Assembly (NCBI GenBank): GCA_964383365.1
Contig: CAYLHF010000004.1
Coordinates: 74,406 to 138,405, forward strand
Source: CAYLHF01 sp964383365
Lineage (GTDB): Bacteria; Bacteroidota; Rhodothermia; Rhodothermales; UBA10348
Length of the DNA: 64,000 nucleotides
Direction of reading: 5' to 3'
The notes under the pieces are model-generated. The model saw only the letters and a program-made list of their open reading frames with translations, was not told the origin of the DNA and ran no database searches. Numbering within the stretch: the first letter of the stretch is position 1; every line of letters starts with the position of its first letter. Positions 1-8,965 of the stretch are shown here, piece after piece. The translations under genes and the position numbers were made by a program.

Positions 1-463
1 GCGTCTCTTCGATATTGCCCTTCTTCGAGCCAGAGCCGAGCGTTCGCGGATCGATACCGCCCGGAGAAGTATCCGGTGGGCAGAACAGACGGCTGCCCGC
101 TACCGTGTCGAGATCCACAAGAAGCGATCGATTGCGCTGGCGTGTCTGATCTTCATGCTGATCGGAGCGCCGCTTGGACTGTCGATACGACGAGGTGGCC
201 TCGGTATGGCAGCTGCGCTCGCCGTCGGCATCTTCCTCTTCTACTGGATCACACTGGTTAATGGCGAGAAGCTGGCTGATCGGGGACTACTCACACCGTG
301 GGTAGGAATGTGGGCTGGAAACATCGTGACCGGACTGATCGGAATCGGACTCGCGGCGTATGTGACGTATGACTGGCAGGCTACCGGGAATCGACTGAGT
401 ATGGGTATTCGCTCCGTCTTCCGACGTGCCGGAACGAGTTCGGAGGCACCCATTGGAAACTGA
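1..463 (+). CDS. LptF/LptG family LPS-export permease, C-terminal part
   Basis: This is the 3' end of a gene that begins before the window; the reading frame is open from base 2. The visible part carries a conserved segment of the LptF/LptG (YjgP/YjgQ) family, a basic amphipathic stretch (VEIHKKRSIALAC) running into a membrane segment with GAPLG. It is followed by a second segment ending in GEKLADRGLL and a final transmembrane helix around IVTGLIGIGLA. In this family the protein is the inner-membrane permease of the LptBFGC transporter, which moves lipopolysaccharide towards the outer membrane. The C-terminus cannot distinguish LptF from LptG. The stop lies inside the start region of rsmI, so the two are probably co-transcribed. 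Confidence 0.85.
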   Translation, partial: RLFDIALLRARAERSRIDTARRSIRWAEQTAARYRVEIHKKRSIALACLIFMLIGAPLGLSIRRGGLGMAAALAVGIFLFYWITLVNGEKLADRGLLTPWVGMWAGNIVTGLIGIGLAAYVTYDWQATGNRLSMGIRSVFRRAGTSSEAPIGN

Positions 464-1193
464 TTCCGGAACGCTTTATCTCGTACCCACTCCGGTCGGA
501 AATCTCGCTGACATGACCTACCGGTCTGTCGAAACGCTCCGAACGGTACAGCTCATCGCATGCGAGGACACGAGAACTTCTGCCCGTCTCCTTAATCATT
601 ACGGCGTTTCTACCCGAACGACGAGCTTCCACGCCCACAATGAACATAAGAAAGTTTCGTGGGTGGTTGATTCGCTGCTCTCCGGTCAATCGGTCGCTCT
701 GGTAACTGACGCCGGTACGCCCGGCATCTCCGATCCTGGCTTTCTCCTGGTTCGAGCGGCCGTGGAGAAAGGAATCACCGTCACCGCTCTTCCCGGTGCG
801 ACCGCATTCGTACCCGCTCTGTCGGCAAGTGGACTGCCATCCGATCGTTTCGTCTTTGAAGGATTTCTGCCACCGAAAAAGGGTCGACAGACCCGCTTGA
901 TCGACCTGGCATCGGAAGATAGAACGGTTGTTCTGTATGAGGCGCCGCATCGTTTGGAAAAATTGTTCGCACAGCTCGTCGAGACGTTCGGACGCGATCG
1001 GAGAGCCGTCGTAGCAAGGGAAATATCCAAGATGTTTGAGGAATTTCATCGTGGTGATATTGGTGAGCTCTACGACTGGATCCAGTCGACAGAGAAGATC
1101 AAGGGCGAGATCGTGGTCATGATCGCCGGTGTATCTCGAAAAGAACGAACCCGCTCTCGTCGTGAATCAAAGAACACCACCTTGCGTTCATAG
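453..1193 (+). CDS. rsmI: 16S rRNA (cytidine-2'-O)-methyltransferase RsmI
   Basis: RsmI methylates the 2'-O of C1402 in 16S rRNA using S-adenosylmethionine. The tetrapyrrole-methylase fold is evident from the N-terminal LYLVPTPVGNL, then ACEDTRTSARLL, the VTDAGTPGISDPG loop, ALPGATAFVPALSASG and the C-terminal LYEAPHRL. About 246 aa, slightly short of the usual ~280 because the C-terminal extension is small. Start choice: a TTG at 453 sits 6 nt after GGAGG (442-446) and puts the conserved TLYLV near the N-terminus. The earlier in-frame GTG at 426 has no comparable ribosome-binding site. The TTG start overlaps the preceding permease stop by 11 nt, suggesting translational coupling. Confidence 0.93.
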   Translation: METDSGTLYLVPTPVGNLADMTYRSVETLRTVQLIACEDTRTSARLLNHYGVSTRTTSFHAHNEHKKVSWVVDSLLSGQSVALVTDAGTPGISDPGFLLVRAAVEKGITVTALPGATAFVPALSASGLPSDRFVFEGFLPPKKGRQTRLIDLASEDRTVVLYEAPHRLEKLFAQLVETFGRDRRAVVAREISKMFEEFHRGDIGELYDWIQSTEKIKGEIVVMIAGVSRKERTRSRRESKNTTLRS

Positions 1194-1252
1194 CCGCTAT
1201 TGCAGCCCATCCTTCCGACATTTCGTTCTGATCGGACCACTAAGGCCACTTC

Positions 1253-4114
1253 ATGACTTGGAAACGCACTGAAAAAATCGTCGCGTGGGGAGTCTTTCTC
1301 TACGCACTGACTGTCTATCTATTGACCGTTTCTCCAGCGGCGTCCTTCTGGGATTCGGGCGAATTTATAGCCATCGCCAACCGCCTTCAGGTCTCGCACC
1401 CTCCTGGTGCGCCCTTTTACATGTTGATTGGGAGGCTGTTTTCGATGTTTGTACCGACCGCCTACGTAGCGCTGTCGATCAACCTGGTCTCGGTCTTGTC
1501 GAGTGCGCTGACCATCCTTTTCCTCCATCTGATCATCGTTCGTCTGGTTCGGGAATGGCAGGGAGCAGACGAATCGCGAACTACCGTCGACCGTATTTCG
1601 GCTATTGTGGGGGGCGTCATCGGAGCGACAACCTTCGCCGCGACGGACTCATTCTGGTTCAACGCCGTAGAGGCAGAAGTCTATGCGGTATCGATGTTAT
1701 TCACCGCAGCGGTCGTCTGGCTTATTCTGAAATGGCGAGAACAGGTGGCTGCACAGGACATACAGGTTAAGGGTGTCCGCGCTTTTGGACTGGCTACCAA
1801 CCGATATCTAATTCTTATCGCGTATCTGTTCGGACTGGCCATCGGCATCCATCTTCTCAATCTTCTGGCGATTTTCTTCATCGCGCTCATCGTCTATTAC
1901 GTGGAGTTTGATGATCCGGAGGCTTCGACGTCCAATCGCGTGGCCGGACATATCGCCGCCGGAGCGATTTCGTCGGTCGGATTCCTGATCATTTATCCGG
2001 GGGTCGTCCAGTGGCTACCTGGTTTTATCGGTGAAAGTAGTGCTCCTGCACTGGCGTTCTTTGCGTTCATTGGTGCCCTCGCAGCGGCTGTCTATTACAC
2101 GCATCTGAAACGGATGCAGGTGCTCAATCTTATCGCGCTCTGTGTGACCATGGTGTTGATCGGGTATTCGTCGTATGCCCTCATATTCGTACGGAGTGCT
2201 TCGAATCCACCGATCGACGAGAATGACCCGGAAACCGTCGAAGGTATCGTCTCCTATCTCAAGCGTGAACAGTATGGCGAAACCCCCATTCTCAAAGGAA
2301 ACACGTTCGAAAACAGGACCGGACAGATCAATCTCGATCGGGAAGTTTTCTTCCCGCGTCGGTACTCCCCGGACCCCAATCACACGCGAATCTACCGGGC
2401 ATACAAATCGGATTCTGAGTTCTTCTGGAAGTATCAGATCGGTCACATGTACATCCGGTATTTCCTCTGGAATTTTGTCGGTAAATCGTCGGACGTACAG
2501 GACGCAGCAGCGATTACCGGGCTGTCCCGGGAGGAATCCGCCGGGTACCTGTATCAAACACCCAGCGAAAAAGCGAGCCGGAACGCGTACTACGGATTAC
2601 CCCTGTTGCTCGGCCTGATCGGTGTGGCGTTTCACTTCCTGAAGGACTGGCGCCGTGCATTCGCCGTGGCCATTCTTTTTCTCGTCACCGGAATCGGGAT
2701 CATCATCTATGTGAACCAGACGCCGATGCAACCGAGAGAGCGGGACTATTCGTATGTCGCCAGTTTCTTCTCGTTCAGTATCTGGATAGGAATCGGTGCC
2801 ACGGGTGTCCTTCAACTCATCGCCGAGGCAGTTCGGCCCAAGTTTTCGTCCGAATCCAGGGTTAAAGCGGTCGTCCTCGGGATCGCGACACTTCTGTTTG
2901 CCACCGTTCCGCTTCTGATGATGTTGGTCAATTTTCACGACCATGACCGATCAGGACGCTATGTTGCGGGCGATTACGCCTACAACATGCTGATGAGCCT
3001 GGACGACGACGCCATCGTCTTCACGAACGGGGATAACGACACATTTCCTCTCTGGTATGCACAGGAAGTAGAGGGTATACGTACCGATGTTCGGGTAGCC
3101 AACCTGTCGCTGCTCAATACCCCTTGGTACGTTCGACAGCTCAAGTATCAGTCCTCGAGAGAGAGTTCGCCTCTTCCGATTACCATGAGCGATGAGCAGA
3201 TCGACCGCCTGTCGATCGTTCGCTGGACACCGCGCGAAATCGAACTTCCGGTCGACAAACGCCGATTGCTGAATCAGGAGTCCGGAGCCATACTGGCCGA
3301 AGATTCGAGCCGACTGGAGAGTCCGATGCGGTGGAAGCTCGATGGCCGGCAATACCGACCTGATCAGAATCTGAACCTGCTCTACGGTGCTGATCAGGCG
3401 GCTCTGAACATGATTATCACGAATGCCCAGCAGAACTGGAAGCGACCGATCTATATCGCGGTCACCGTCAGCCCGGACGGACAACTCGATCTACAGGATT
3501 ATTTTCAGCTCGAAGGCCAGGCCTACCGGATCGTACCGATAAAAACGGACGAACCATTGGGACGCGTCGTCCCGTCGATTACGGCAGAACGGTTAAGAAA
3601 ATTCCGATTCCGGGGACTCAACGATCCGAATGTCTATTTCGATGAAAACATCCGCCGTATGGTGGATAACTACCGGAATATTTTCTCCCATGTCGCGGAG
3701 TCGATGGCACAGGAGGGACAACGGGAAGAGGCACGTGTTCTGCTGGACGATTTTATGGAGAAAGTACCGTTCGAGACAATTCCAGGAGACGAGCGATCGT
3801 TTTTCTTCATGTCGGATGCGTACCGGGCGCTCGGCGACACAGGTAAATCAGTCGCTCTCCTGAAGAAAGCAGAGCCATTGATTCTCCATCGGATCGAACA
3901 TCCACGGAGCTCGCAGGATCTGGACCGCGCCGCCAAATTCCTCGAAATAATTCGCAACGCCTATCTGGAGGCTCGTGACTTCGAGGCTGCATCCGCCTTT
4001 ACAGGGCGCATCGCGGATATTCTTGAGGATCCTACGTACAAACAGACGCCTGAAGAGATGAAGGCCATGTACGACACGGCTGTACAGCGACTCCGGTCAG
4101 ATTCGAGCCGCTAG
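1253..4114 (+). CDS. DUF2723 (TMEM260/GT117-like) multi-pass membrane protein with C-terminal TPR-like region
   Basis: A 953-aa polytopic membrane protein. The N-terminus has the DUF2723 signature: a first helix, then SPAASFWDSGEFIA and the HPPGAPFYML motif, which resembles the catalytic acidic and HPPG motifs of GT-C glycosyltransferases such as protein O-mannosyltransferases. About ten hydrophobic segments occupy residues 10-580. The region beyond about 590 is soluble and includes FTNGDNDTFPLWYAQEVEG, a conserved part of this family. Residues ~790-950 are helical, TPR-like repeats. In Bacteroidota these proteins are thought to glycosylate secreted or surface proteins; the exact donor and acceptor are unknown. 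It stands alone, and its stop lies 8 nt from the stop of the convergent next gene. Confidence 0.85.
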   Translation: MTWKRTEKIVAWGVFLYALTVYLLTVSPAASFWDSGEFIAIANRLQVSHPPGAPFYMLIGRLFSMFVPTAYVALSINLVSVLSSALTILFLHLIIVRLVREWQGADESRTTVDRISAIVGGVIGATTFAATDSFWFNAVEAEVYAVSMLFTAAVVWLILKWREQVAAQDIQVKGVRAFGLATNRYLILIAYLFGLAIGIHLLNLLAIFFIALIVYYVEFDDPEASTSNRVAGHIAAGAISSVGFLIIYPGVVQWLPGFIGESSAPALAFFAFIGALAAAVYYTHLKRMQVLNLIALCVTMVLIGYSSYALIFVRSASNPPIDENDPETVEGIVSYLKREQYGETPILKGNTFENRTGQINLDREVFFPRRYSPDPNHTRIYRAYKSDSEFFWKYQIGHMYIRYFLWNFVGKSSDVQDAAAITGLSREESAGYLYQTPSEKASRNAYYGLPLLLGLIGVAFHFLKDWRRAFAVAILFLVTGIGIIIYVNQTPMQPRERDYSYVASFFSFSIWIGIGATGVLQLIAEAVRPKFSSESRVKAVVLGIATLLFATVPLLMMLVNFHDHDRSGRYVAGDYAYNMLMSLDDDAIVFTNGDNDTFPLWYAQEVEGIRTDVRVANLSLLNTPWYVRQLKYQSSRESSPLPITMSDEQIDRLSIVRWTPREIELPVDKRRLLNQESGAILAEDSSRLESPMRWKLDGRQYRPDQNLNLLYGADQAALNMIITNAQQNWKRPIYIAVTVSPDGQLDLQDYFQLEGQAYRIVPIKTDEPLGRVVPSITAERLRKFRFRGLNDPNVYFDENIRRMVDNYRNIFSHVAESMAQEGQREEARVLLDDFMEKVPFETIPGDERSFFFMSDAYRALGDTGKSVALLKKAEPLILHRIEHPRSSQDLDRAAKFLEIIRNAYLEARDFEAASAFTGRIADILEDPTYKQTPEEMKAMYDTAVQRLRSDSSR

Positions 4115-4121
4115 CGGTGGC

Positions 4122-4988
4122 CTACCGAACGAGCAGAATGGATCCCGACCGTACCTCCTGACCCGAATTGAGCCGATAGTAATAAACGCCTCCCGGAAGA
4201 GATCCGGCAGTAAGGCGATACGTGTGCTCTCCCGTTTCACGCGTTCCGAGGGATTCATTCCGAACCTCTCGGCCCGACGCATCAAAAAGGACCAGAGATA
4301 CATCACCTGGATTTGTCTGGCGAAAAGCGATCGTTGTCTGACGTACGAATGGGTTCGGGAAAACGTCGGTGACTTCAAACCGATCCGGTAGTTCGTCAGC
4401 CTCGGTCGACGTTGCTGTTCCACGAGAAACCGAAAATGTCGTCGTGTAGATCCGGTCCCCGGTCGGAGAACCGTTTCCGTTAGCCGTATTTCCTGCCGCG
4501 TAAAAAGTAACGGTCTCGGTAAAAACTGCCGGAGGTATCCAGCGCACCGTCCACGAATTTTCATCAGCCACGAACGGAGCCTGATCATGAGTTACATAAT
4601 TGGGATCACCGCTGGCAAATTCAGAGTTCGTATCCGTCAACACAAACGTCCCCACATGATTGCCGGCTGCATTCCGGACCGAGATCTGGAATCCTATTCT
4701 CGTCGCCCCCGGACGCATGACACGAACACTCAGGTCGAGGGGTTGTCCCGGTAGATAGGTGGACGGACCAGAAATGGCTACTGAACCGGTTCCCGAATTC
4801 AATGCGAACGTGTTGTGGCAACCGACGTCGTTGCACGTACCGGCATCCCCTGGACCACCGGTTCTGCTCGCGGGGGCACCACCTGAAAATGGCATCGCGG
4901 ATGAGATGGTAAAGAGGGCAACAAGGCCTGCCACTACGACCGTGGCCGGTGTAGATTTGCGTGTTCTGGAGGCGCGAGATTCGGTCAT
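4122..4988 (-). CDS. Choice-of-anchor V-like protein with type IX secretion C-terminal sorting domain
   Basis: About 288 aa from the ATG at 4988; an upstream in-frame ATG at 5030 would add a non-signal-like leader. Residues 14-35 form a signal peptide/hydrophobic segment. After it comes a short cysteine motif, GTCNDVGCHN, at the place where choice-of-anchor V proteins carry a CxxCH-like motif; here the spacing is CX4CH. A beta-rich domain follows (contains FYAAGNTANGNGSPTGD). The last ~80 residues, starting at FPNPF and ending in a GVYYYRL strand and a short basic tail, are a typical T9SS type A sorting domain, which directs export through the outer membrane by SprA/Por machinery and removal by PorU. 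Haem binding by the CX4CH motif is possible but only inferred. Confidence 0.8.
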   Translation of the reverse strand: MTESRASRTRKSTPATVVVAGLVALFTISSAMPFSGGAPASRTGGPGDAGTCNDVGCHNTFALNSGTGSVAISGPSTYLPGQPLDLSVRVMRPGATRIGFQISVRNAAGNHVGTFVLTDTNSEFASGDPNYVTHDQAPFVADENSWTVRWIPPAVFTETVTFYAAGNTANGNGSPTGDRIYTTTFSVSRGTATSTEADELPDRFEVTDVFPNPFVRQTTIAFRQTNPGDVSLVLFDASGREVRNESLGTRETGEHTYRLTAGSLPGGVYYYRLNSGQEVRSGSILLVR

Positions 4989-5137
4989 TGACTCACGTCC
5001 GACCGTCGGGTCGAATGAAAATAGCGACATATCCTTCTGGGTTCAGCTGAGTTCTGGGGTACGACTGAGAATACGAACCAACAGGGAGTCTCCACGACCG
5101 GGTACCGATTATTACCCTCCCCGATATCAGTGAAGCT

Positions 5138-5677
5138 TCACTGACCGATGGATTCCCGGACTTCAAATGGTCGGCTTCGCCCGTTCAGTTTCACGACATA
5201 TGCTCCGGTGCCAAACGTCCCGTCCAGCCCGAGATAGAATCGATACGGCCTGAGTACACTCGCACACACGCGTCCCTTCGGACGACGCATTTCGAGGGTA
5301 ATATTTACAATACTTCCGGCCCTCGTCTGCGAAACATCATTCAACTCGGTACACGAATCTGGAAAAGCACCTTTGATAAGAAGCTCCACGGGAACACCAT
5401 CCGATTCGTTTTCCGGCGTCCTTGGTGCGACACGGACCGTAATAGTCGAAAAAATGGCTGGAAAATAGCGGTACTCCAGATCGTCTGATTGCGGTTGAAT
5501 GACGGTGGTCGTCCTTCCGTCAGCAGACGCATTGTCTGCGCGTTGACCGAACTGCTGCTCCGGTTCCAACACTTTTTCGGAGGATCCGAGACACCCGGCA
5601 ATAAGAATCGACAGAATCAATCCACCCATTACGCGTATCGTCTTCGTCTCGCGGGCCATAGCTTTGCGGTTAATCAT
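5138..5677 (-). CDS. Hypothetical lipoprotein
   Basis: A protein of about 179 aa with a lipoprotein signal: a hydrophobic stretch ending in the lipobox LIAGC (cysteine near residue 24). The mature part is polar, with a probable beta fold. Near the middle are VTVRVAPRTPENES and a segment with a cysteine, and the end (GLDGTFGTGAYVVKLNGR) may form a terminal strand pair. No family was recognised. The ATG at 5677 overlaps the rsfS stop by 8 nt; an alternative ATG at 5659 is also plausible. A longer upstream in-frame extension reaches further into rsfS and lacks signal-peptide character, so it was not used. Likely cotranscribed with rsfS. Confidence 0.65.
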   Translation of the reverse strand: MINRKAMARETKTIRVMGGLILSILIAGCLGSSEKVLEPEQQFGQRADNASADGRTTTVIQPQSDDLEYRYFPAIFSTITVRVAPRTPENESDGVPVELLIKGAFPDSCTELNDVSQTRAGSIVNITLEMRRPKGRVCASVLRPYRFYLGLDGTFGTGAYVVKLNGRSRPFEVRESIGQ

Positions 5678-6107
5678 TGGTGGAGAGTAGCAATACGTCG
5701 CCGGACGACGCATCATCAGCAACCTCCTCACGGGGTGCGTCTCCCCAGAGACGGTCCAGTTCATAATACGAACGTCTCTCCCGATTGAATACATGAATTA
5801 CCAGATCCACGTAGTCCATGAGCACCCAGTGATAGTGCTCGGTACCTTCCGTGTGCCAGGGTATTTCCCGTAGTTCATCTTTGATGGTCTGACGCACATT
5901 ATCCACGATGGCCCGGATATGCAGGTCCGAATCACCCGTCACGAGAATAAAAAAATCGGAAACGCCGCTGACTGTGGAAATATCCAGCACAAGAATATCT
6001 TTTCCCTTCTTTTCAAGAATGGCATCGACGGCCTGCCGAGCGAGTCTCTTTACCGGAATGTGAGTAGAACGAGCTTTCTTGCGCTTCTCGGACGTTGATG
6101 GCGTCAT
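5670..6107 (-). CDS. rsfS: Ribosomal silencing factor RsfS (YbeB/iojap)
   Basis: RsfS binds large-subunit protein uL14 and blocks subunit joining during starvation or stationary phase. The ~145-aa protein shows the family core: ILVLDISTVSGVSDFFILVTG followed by SDLHIRAI, then WHTEGTEHYHWVLMDYVDLVIHVF and the closing YYELDRLWGDA. A basic N-terminal extension of ~20 residues and an acidic C-terminal tail of ~18 residues are additions to the core. The gene follows a LytR_C protein gene, an arrangement I recall as common in this lineage. It overlaps the start of the next lipoprotein gene. Confidence 0.95.
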   Translation of the reverse strand: MTPSTSEKRKKARSTHIPVKRLARQAVDAILEKKGKDILVLDISTVSGVSDFFILVTGDSDLHIRAIVDNVRQTIKDELREIPWHTEGTEHYHWVLMDYVDLVIHVFNRERRSYYELDRLWGDAPREEVADDASSGDVLLLSTND

Positions 6108-6235
6108 ACTTGTGGGCGATGCAGATAGTTCGGTACGTGTCAGTTTCTTACCTCGATGATGAATAACTCGGACTCGTTCTACGCACCAGAGACATACACA
6201 GATCCAAAATCAATAAAATGGATTATCGAAGGCAT

Positions 6236-6700
6236 CTATTTGACTGATCGAAAAAGCGTCAAATGTTCGTAATCCCGTCCAATTATGACCGAAACGTCCA
6301 GATACAGGTCCTTCTGTACTTTCTGTTCGACGCTGGAGGCTGGAACTCCGAGCGCCATTGCGATCTGCCTGGCAGCGTCCAAATTACCGATTCTGTCAAT
6401 AATTCTGGTTTTCTCGACGTCCTGCGCAGCATAATTACCGTATTGAACGACATCGAAACGGTAGGACCTCAGATAGTGGGTCACTCTCGACGCCAATCCT
6501 GCGATCCCGCATCCATTCAGGACTTCGACCTGAATCACGTCTCCCAGCAGACCGTCCGGATTAAAGACCCTCGTCGGATCGGGTCGAGGACTGGATGTCC
6601 GCTGGAAGAACGAATACCCAAGAAGAATAACAACCGCACTCAGCAGGAAAATTCCTGCGTTCATTACATGATTGCGGCGGTTCGGAGAATCGTTCGACAT
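6236..6700 (-). CDS. LytR_C domain membrane-anchored protein
   Basis: About 154 aa from the ATG at 6700. A single N-terminal transmembrane helix (GIFLLSAVVILLGYSFF) precedes a periplasmic LytR C-terminal domain. This is shown by VEVLNGCGIAGLASRVTHYL, a central RIIDRIGNLDAARQIAMALG and the C-terminal LDVSVIIGRDY. The domain occurs alone or fused to LCP cell-wall ligases; its ligand is unknown. Located upstream of rsfS with 128 nt between them. A longer in-frame start at 6733 adds 11 residues without obvious role. The cysteine in LNGCGIAG is unpaired in the mature domain. Confidence 0.82.
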   Translation of the reverse strand: MSNDSPNRRNHVMNAGIFLLSAVVILLGYSFFQRTSSPRPDPTRVFNPDGLLGDVIQVEVLNGCGIAGLASRVTHYLRSYRFDVVQYGNYAAQDVEKTRIIDRIGNLDAARQIAMALGVPASSVEQKVQKDLYLDVSVIIGRDYEHLTLFRSVK

Positions 6701-6791
6701 ATGCTGCTGAATAAAATGCGCGGTGCCGAGCATCGCTCACCACCGCACAAAATAACACTCAGAATCCAATTTCATCCCCTGACCGGGCAAT

Positions 6792-7352
6792 CTACCTCAG
6801 ACGCGGATTCCAGAATAGATCTCTCTGGTCTGAACCAAACGTTGCCTGGAAGGAATTTCCGCCAAATCGACCACCATATCCACCGTATCCATATCCGTAG
6901 GGACTGGCATACCTTCCGTATGGACTCTGCCGGAAGGAAAGGTGAATGCTGGAGCGTTCACCGAGCTTATAGGCAAGCTCTGCATTCTTGATGAAGACGC
7001 GGTTGGAATTGCCGCGATTCAGGCCCTGAATTTTATCGGATGAGAATGGCGAGTAGGCGTAGGCCACATCGAGACGACCGGCCAGCTTTTGATTAAACTG
7101 CCACATCATGGTGTTGGTATACATCGCAAGCGACGACCCGCCTCCGAACGAACTCGAAGAGAACTCGAACGAATGACTCATCCTGAAGTGTTCCGGACTG
7201 AAAAACTGATTCAGCGAGAAACCGGTCTCTCCGTAATCGTACAGTTTGACGGTAGCATTTTCGGATGATGTATTACTTCGCATCTGCGCCAGCGATGGTG
7301 TCGTGACACCCAGGAGCAGGACAAAGAAGGCGACAAAGATCGTTCGGCGCAT
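6792..7352 (-). CDS. Hypothetical exported beta-strand-rich protein
   Basis: About 186 aa beginning with a Sec signal peptide (MRRTIFVAFFVLLLG, cleavage likely after SLAQ). The mature protein alternates polar and hydrophobic residues (MSHSFEFSSSSFGGG, SLAMYTNTMMWQFNQKLAGRLDVAYAY), typical of outer-membrane beta strands. A Gly/Tyr-rich patch (YGRYASPYGYGYGGYGG) lies near the C-terminus. It may be a small outer-membrane protein of eight or fewer strands, but I do not recognise a family. The ATG at 7352 is chosen because it puts the signal peptide at the N-terminus; the frame stays open 20 codons further upstream. It is transcribed away from tsaD. Confidence 0.65.
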   Translation of the reverse strand: MRRTIFVAFFVLLLGVTTPSLAQMRSNTSSENATVKLYDYGETGFSLNQFFSPEHFRMSHSFEFSSSSFGGGSSLAMYTNTMMWQFNQKLAGRLDVAYAYSPFSSDKIQGLNRGNSNRVFIKNAELAYKLGERSSIHLSFRQSPYGRYASPYGYGYGGYGGRFGGNSFQATFGSDQRDLFWNPRLR

Positions 7353-7494
7353 GGACTTCCCCTCGTTCAGGATACTATGTCGTATAATAGACTGGTGGTC
7401 TTCCGTTGTCAACTACGTCGGTTGATTCCGATTGTTCTGTAGAATCTACCTGCAAGGTGGGGTATTTAGATTCCCCCCATCGTGCCGCGATAAA

Positions 7495-8511
7495 ATGAAT
7501 TCGGACGTGCTGATTCTTGGTATCGAAACTTCCTGCGATGATACGGCTGCGGCCGTTTATTCTGCATCCGGGCTGCGTTCAAGCGTGGTGTCTTCCCAGT
7601 TGGAACACGCCGAATATGGAGGAGTGGTCCCGGAACTCGCCTCCCGATCCCATTTGAAAAATATCGTGCCGGTCGTGGAACGGGCTCTGGCCGATGCGGA
7701 CGTAACCAAAAATGAGCTTTCCGGAGTAGCCGTGACGTATGGCCCCGGGCTTTCCGGCTCCCTCCTGGTCGGACTCAACTATGCCAAGGCGCTTGCACTC
7801 GGGCTCGATATCCCCCTCATCGGAATCGATCATCTGGATGGGCATATTTACTCTCTCTTTCTCGATGGTCCTGTTCCGGAATATCCGTTTCTCTGCCTCA
7901 TCGCGTCCGGTGGTCATACGCAGCTCATGAGAGTTGACGACGCCTTTTCATTCTCCGTCCTGGGGAAGACCCGGGATGATGCCGCCGGCGAAGCGTTCGA
8001 CAAGGTGGCCAAACTCATGGGCCTTTCGTATCCAGGCGGGCCCGAGATCGAACGCCTCGCACGCGAAGGCGACGCCTCGTTTCATCGGTTTCCACGAACC
8101 CGTCTGGCAGGCTACGACTATTCATTCTCAGGCATCAAGACGAGCGTCCTGTACTATCTCAACGAAATGACCGACGACGATCGAATGAGGTTTCTTGCCA
8201 ATCACCTGAATGATCTGTGCGCATCGTTTCAGGCTGCGATCGTGGACATGTTGGTACAACCGGTCAAAGCCGCGATTCGGAAGACACGAGTATCCAGACT
8301 TGCCCTTGTGGGAGGTGTATCGGCGAACACCTGTCTTCGACACCGTATGGAGCATCTGGCGTCCGAATGCGACGGTGAGTTTTTCTGCCCTGATGTAAAG
8401 TTCTCCATGGATAACGCCGCGATGATCGCTGTTGCAGGATACCATAAATTGCGGGCGGGGTTCTCCAGTCCATTGACATTGACTGCAGTGCCGTCACTAA
8501 GCGCACGTTGA
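7495..8511 (+). CDS. tsaD: tRNA N6-adenosine threonylcarbamoyltransferase TsaD
   Basis: TsaD transfers the threonylcarbamoyl group to A37 of ANN-decoding tRNAs with TsaB and TsaE. The 338-aa protein has LGIETSCDDTAAAV at the start, the metal-binding VPELASRSHLKNIVPVV (HxxN-type site), GPGLSGSLLVGLNYAKALA, IDHLDGHIYS, ASGGHTQL and the closing GGVSANTCLR and PDVKFSMDNAAMIA. All are characteristic of the Kae1/TsaD ASKHA fold. The ATG at 7495 is chosen because translation upstream is unlike the family. TGA overlaps a possible TTG start of the next gene, and the two appear to form an operon. Confidence 0.97.
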   Translation: MNSDVLILGIETSCDDTAAAVYSASGLRSSVVSSQLEHAEYGGVVPELASRSHLKNIVPVVERALADADVTKNELSGVAVTYGPGLSGSLLVGLNYAKALALGLDIPLIGIDHLDGHIYSLFLDGPVPEYPFLCLIASGGHTQLMRVDDAFSFSVLGKTRDDAAGEAFDKVAKLMGLSYPGGPEIERLAREGDASFHRFPRTRLAGYDYSFSGIKTSVLYYLNEMTDDDRMRFLANHLNDLCASFQAAIVDMLVQPVKAAIRKTRVSRLALVGGVSANTCLRHRMEHLASECDGEFFCPDVKFSMDNAAMIAVAGYHKLRAGFSSPLTLTAVPSLSAR

Positions 8512-8519
8512 AAGAGAAA

Positions 8520-8891
8520 ATGACCAGAGAACGGCTGTCTGAATTTCTTGACGGAAAGGCCCCCGAAGAACCGGGCGAAAATGCATCCAGGGAGGATATG
8601 ATTCCCTGGAGGGAACGGATAGATCAGATCGACCAGATGCTGTTGCATTTGCTGAGCGAGAGGGCCCGGTGTGCCAATATAATTGGAAAAGTAAAGAAGC
8701 AGCTCGGCTTGCAAGTCTATGTGCCACAGAGAGAAGAACAGGTTCTCGAGCAGGTCCGGACAAGAAACAAGGGCCCCCTGCCAGACGGTGCTGTTCGTAA
8801 TCTCTTCGAGCGTATAATCGATGAGACGCGATCCTTGGAAAGAAAGAACTACCAGGACGAAAGACAGAATGACACCGGCAACGAAACGTAA
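8520..8891 (+). CDS. Chorismate mutase (AroQ class)
   Basis: A 123-aa all-helical chorismate mutase converting chorismate to prephenate for Phe/Tyr synthesis. The AroQ pattern is visible: WRERIDQIDQMLLHLLSERA (helix 1), then IGKVKKQLGLQVYVPQREEQVLEQV with the active-site Arg/Lys residues, and LFERIIDETRSLE in helix 3. A ~30-residue polar N-terminal extension and a polar tail flank the domain. The start is taken at ATG 8520; a TTG at 8508 overlapping the tsaD stop is an alternative that would couple translation. No prephenate dehydratase/dehydrogenase domain is attached. It lies between tsaD and mltG. Confidence 0.88.
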   Translation: MTRERLSEFLDGKAPEEPGENASREDMIPWRERIDQIDQMLLHLLSERARCANIIGKVKKQLGLQVYVPQREEQVLEQVRTRNKGPLPDGAVRNLFERIIDETRSLERKNYQDERQNDTGNET

Positions 8892-8965
8892 ATCGTCGGT
8901 CGTCGTAGTCGTCACGACTGGAATGTCGTAGTCGTCACATCAGATCAGAGATCTATTCCTGAGGA

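Noticed and set aside
381..1049. 222-aa minus-strand ORF opposite rsmI
   Set aside because: Shadow of rsmI; no motif support.
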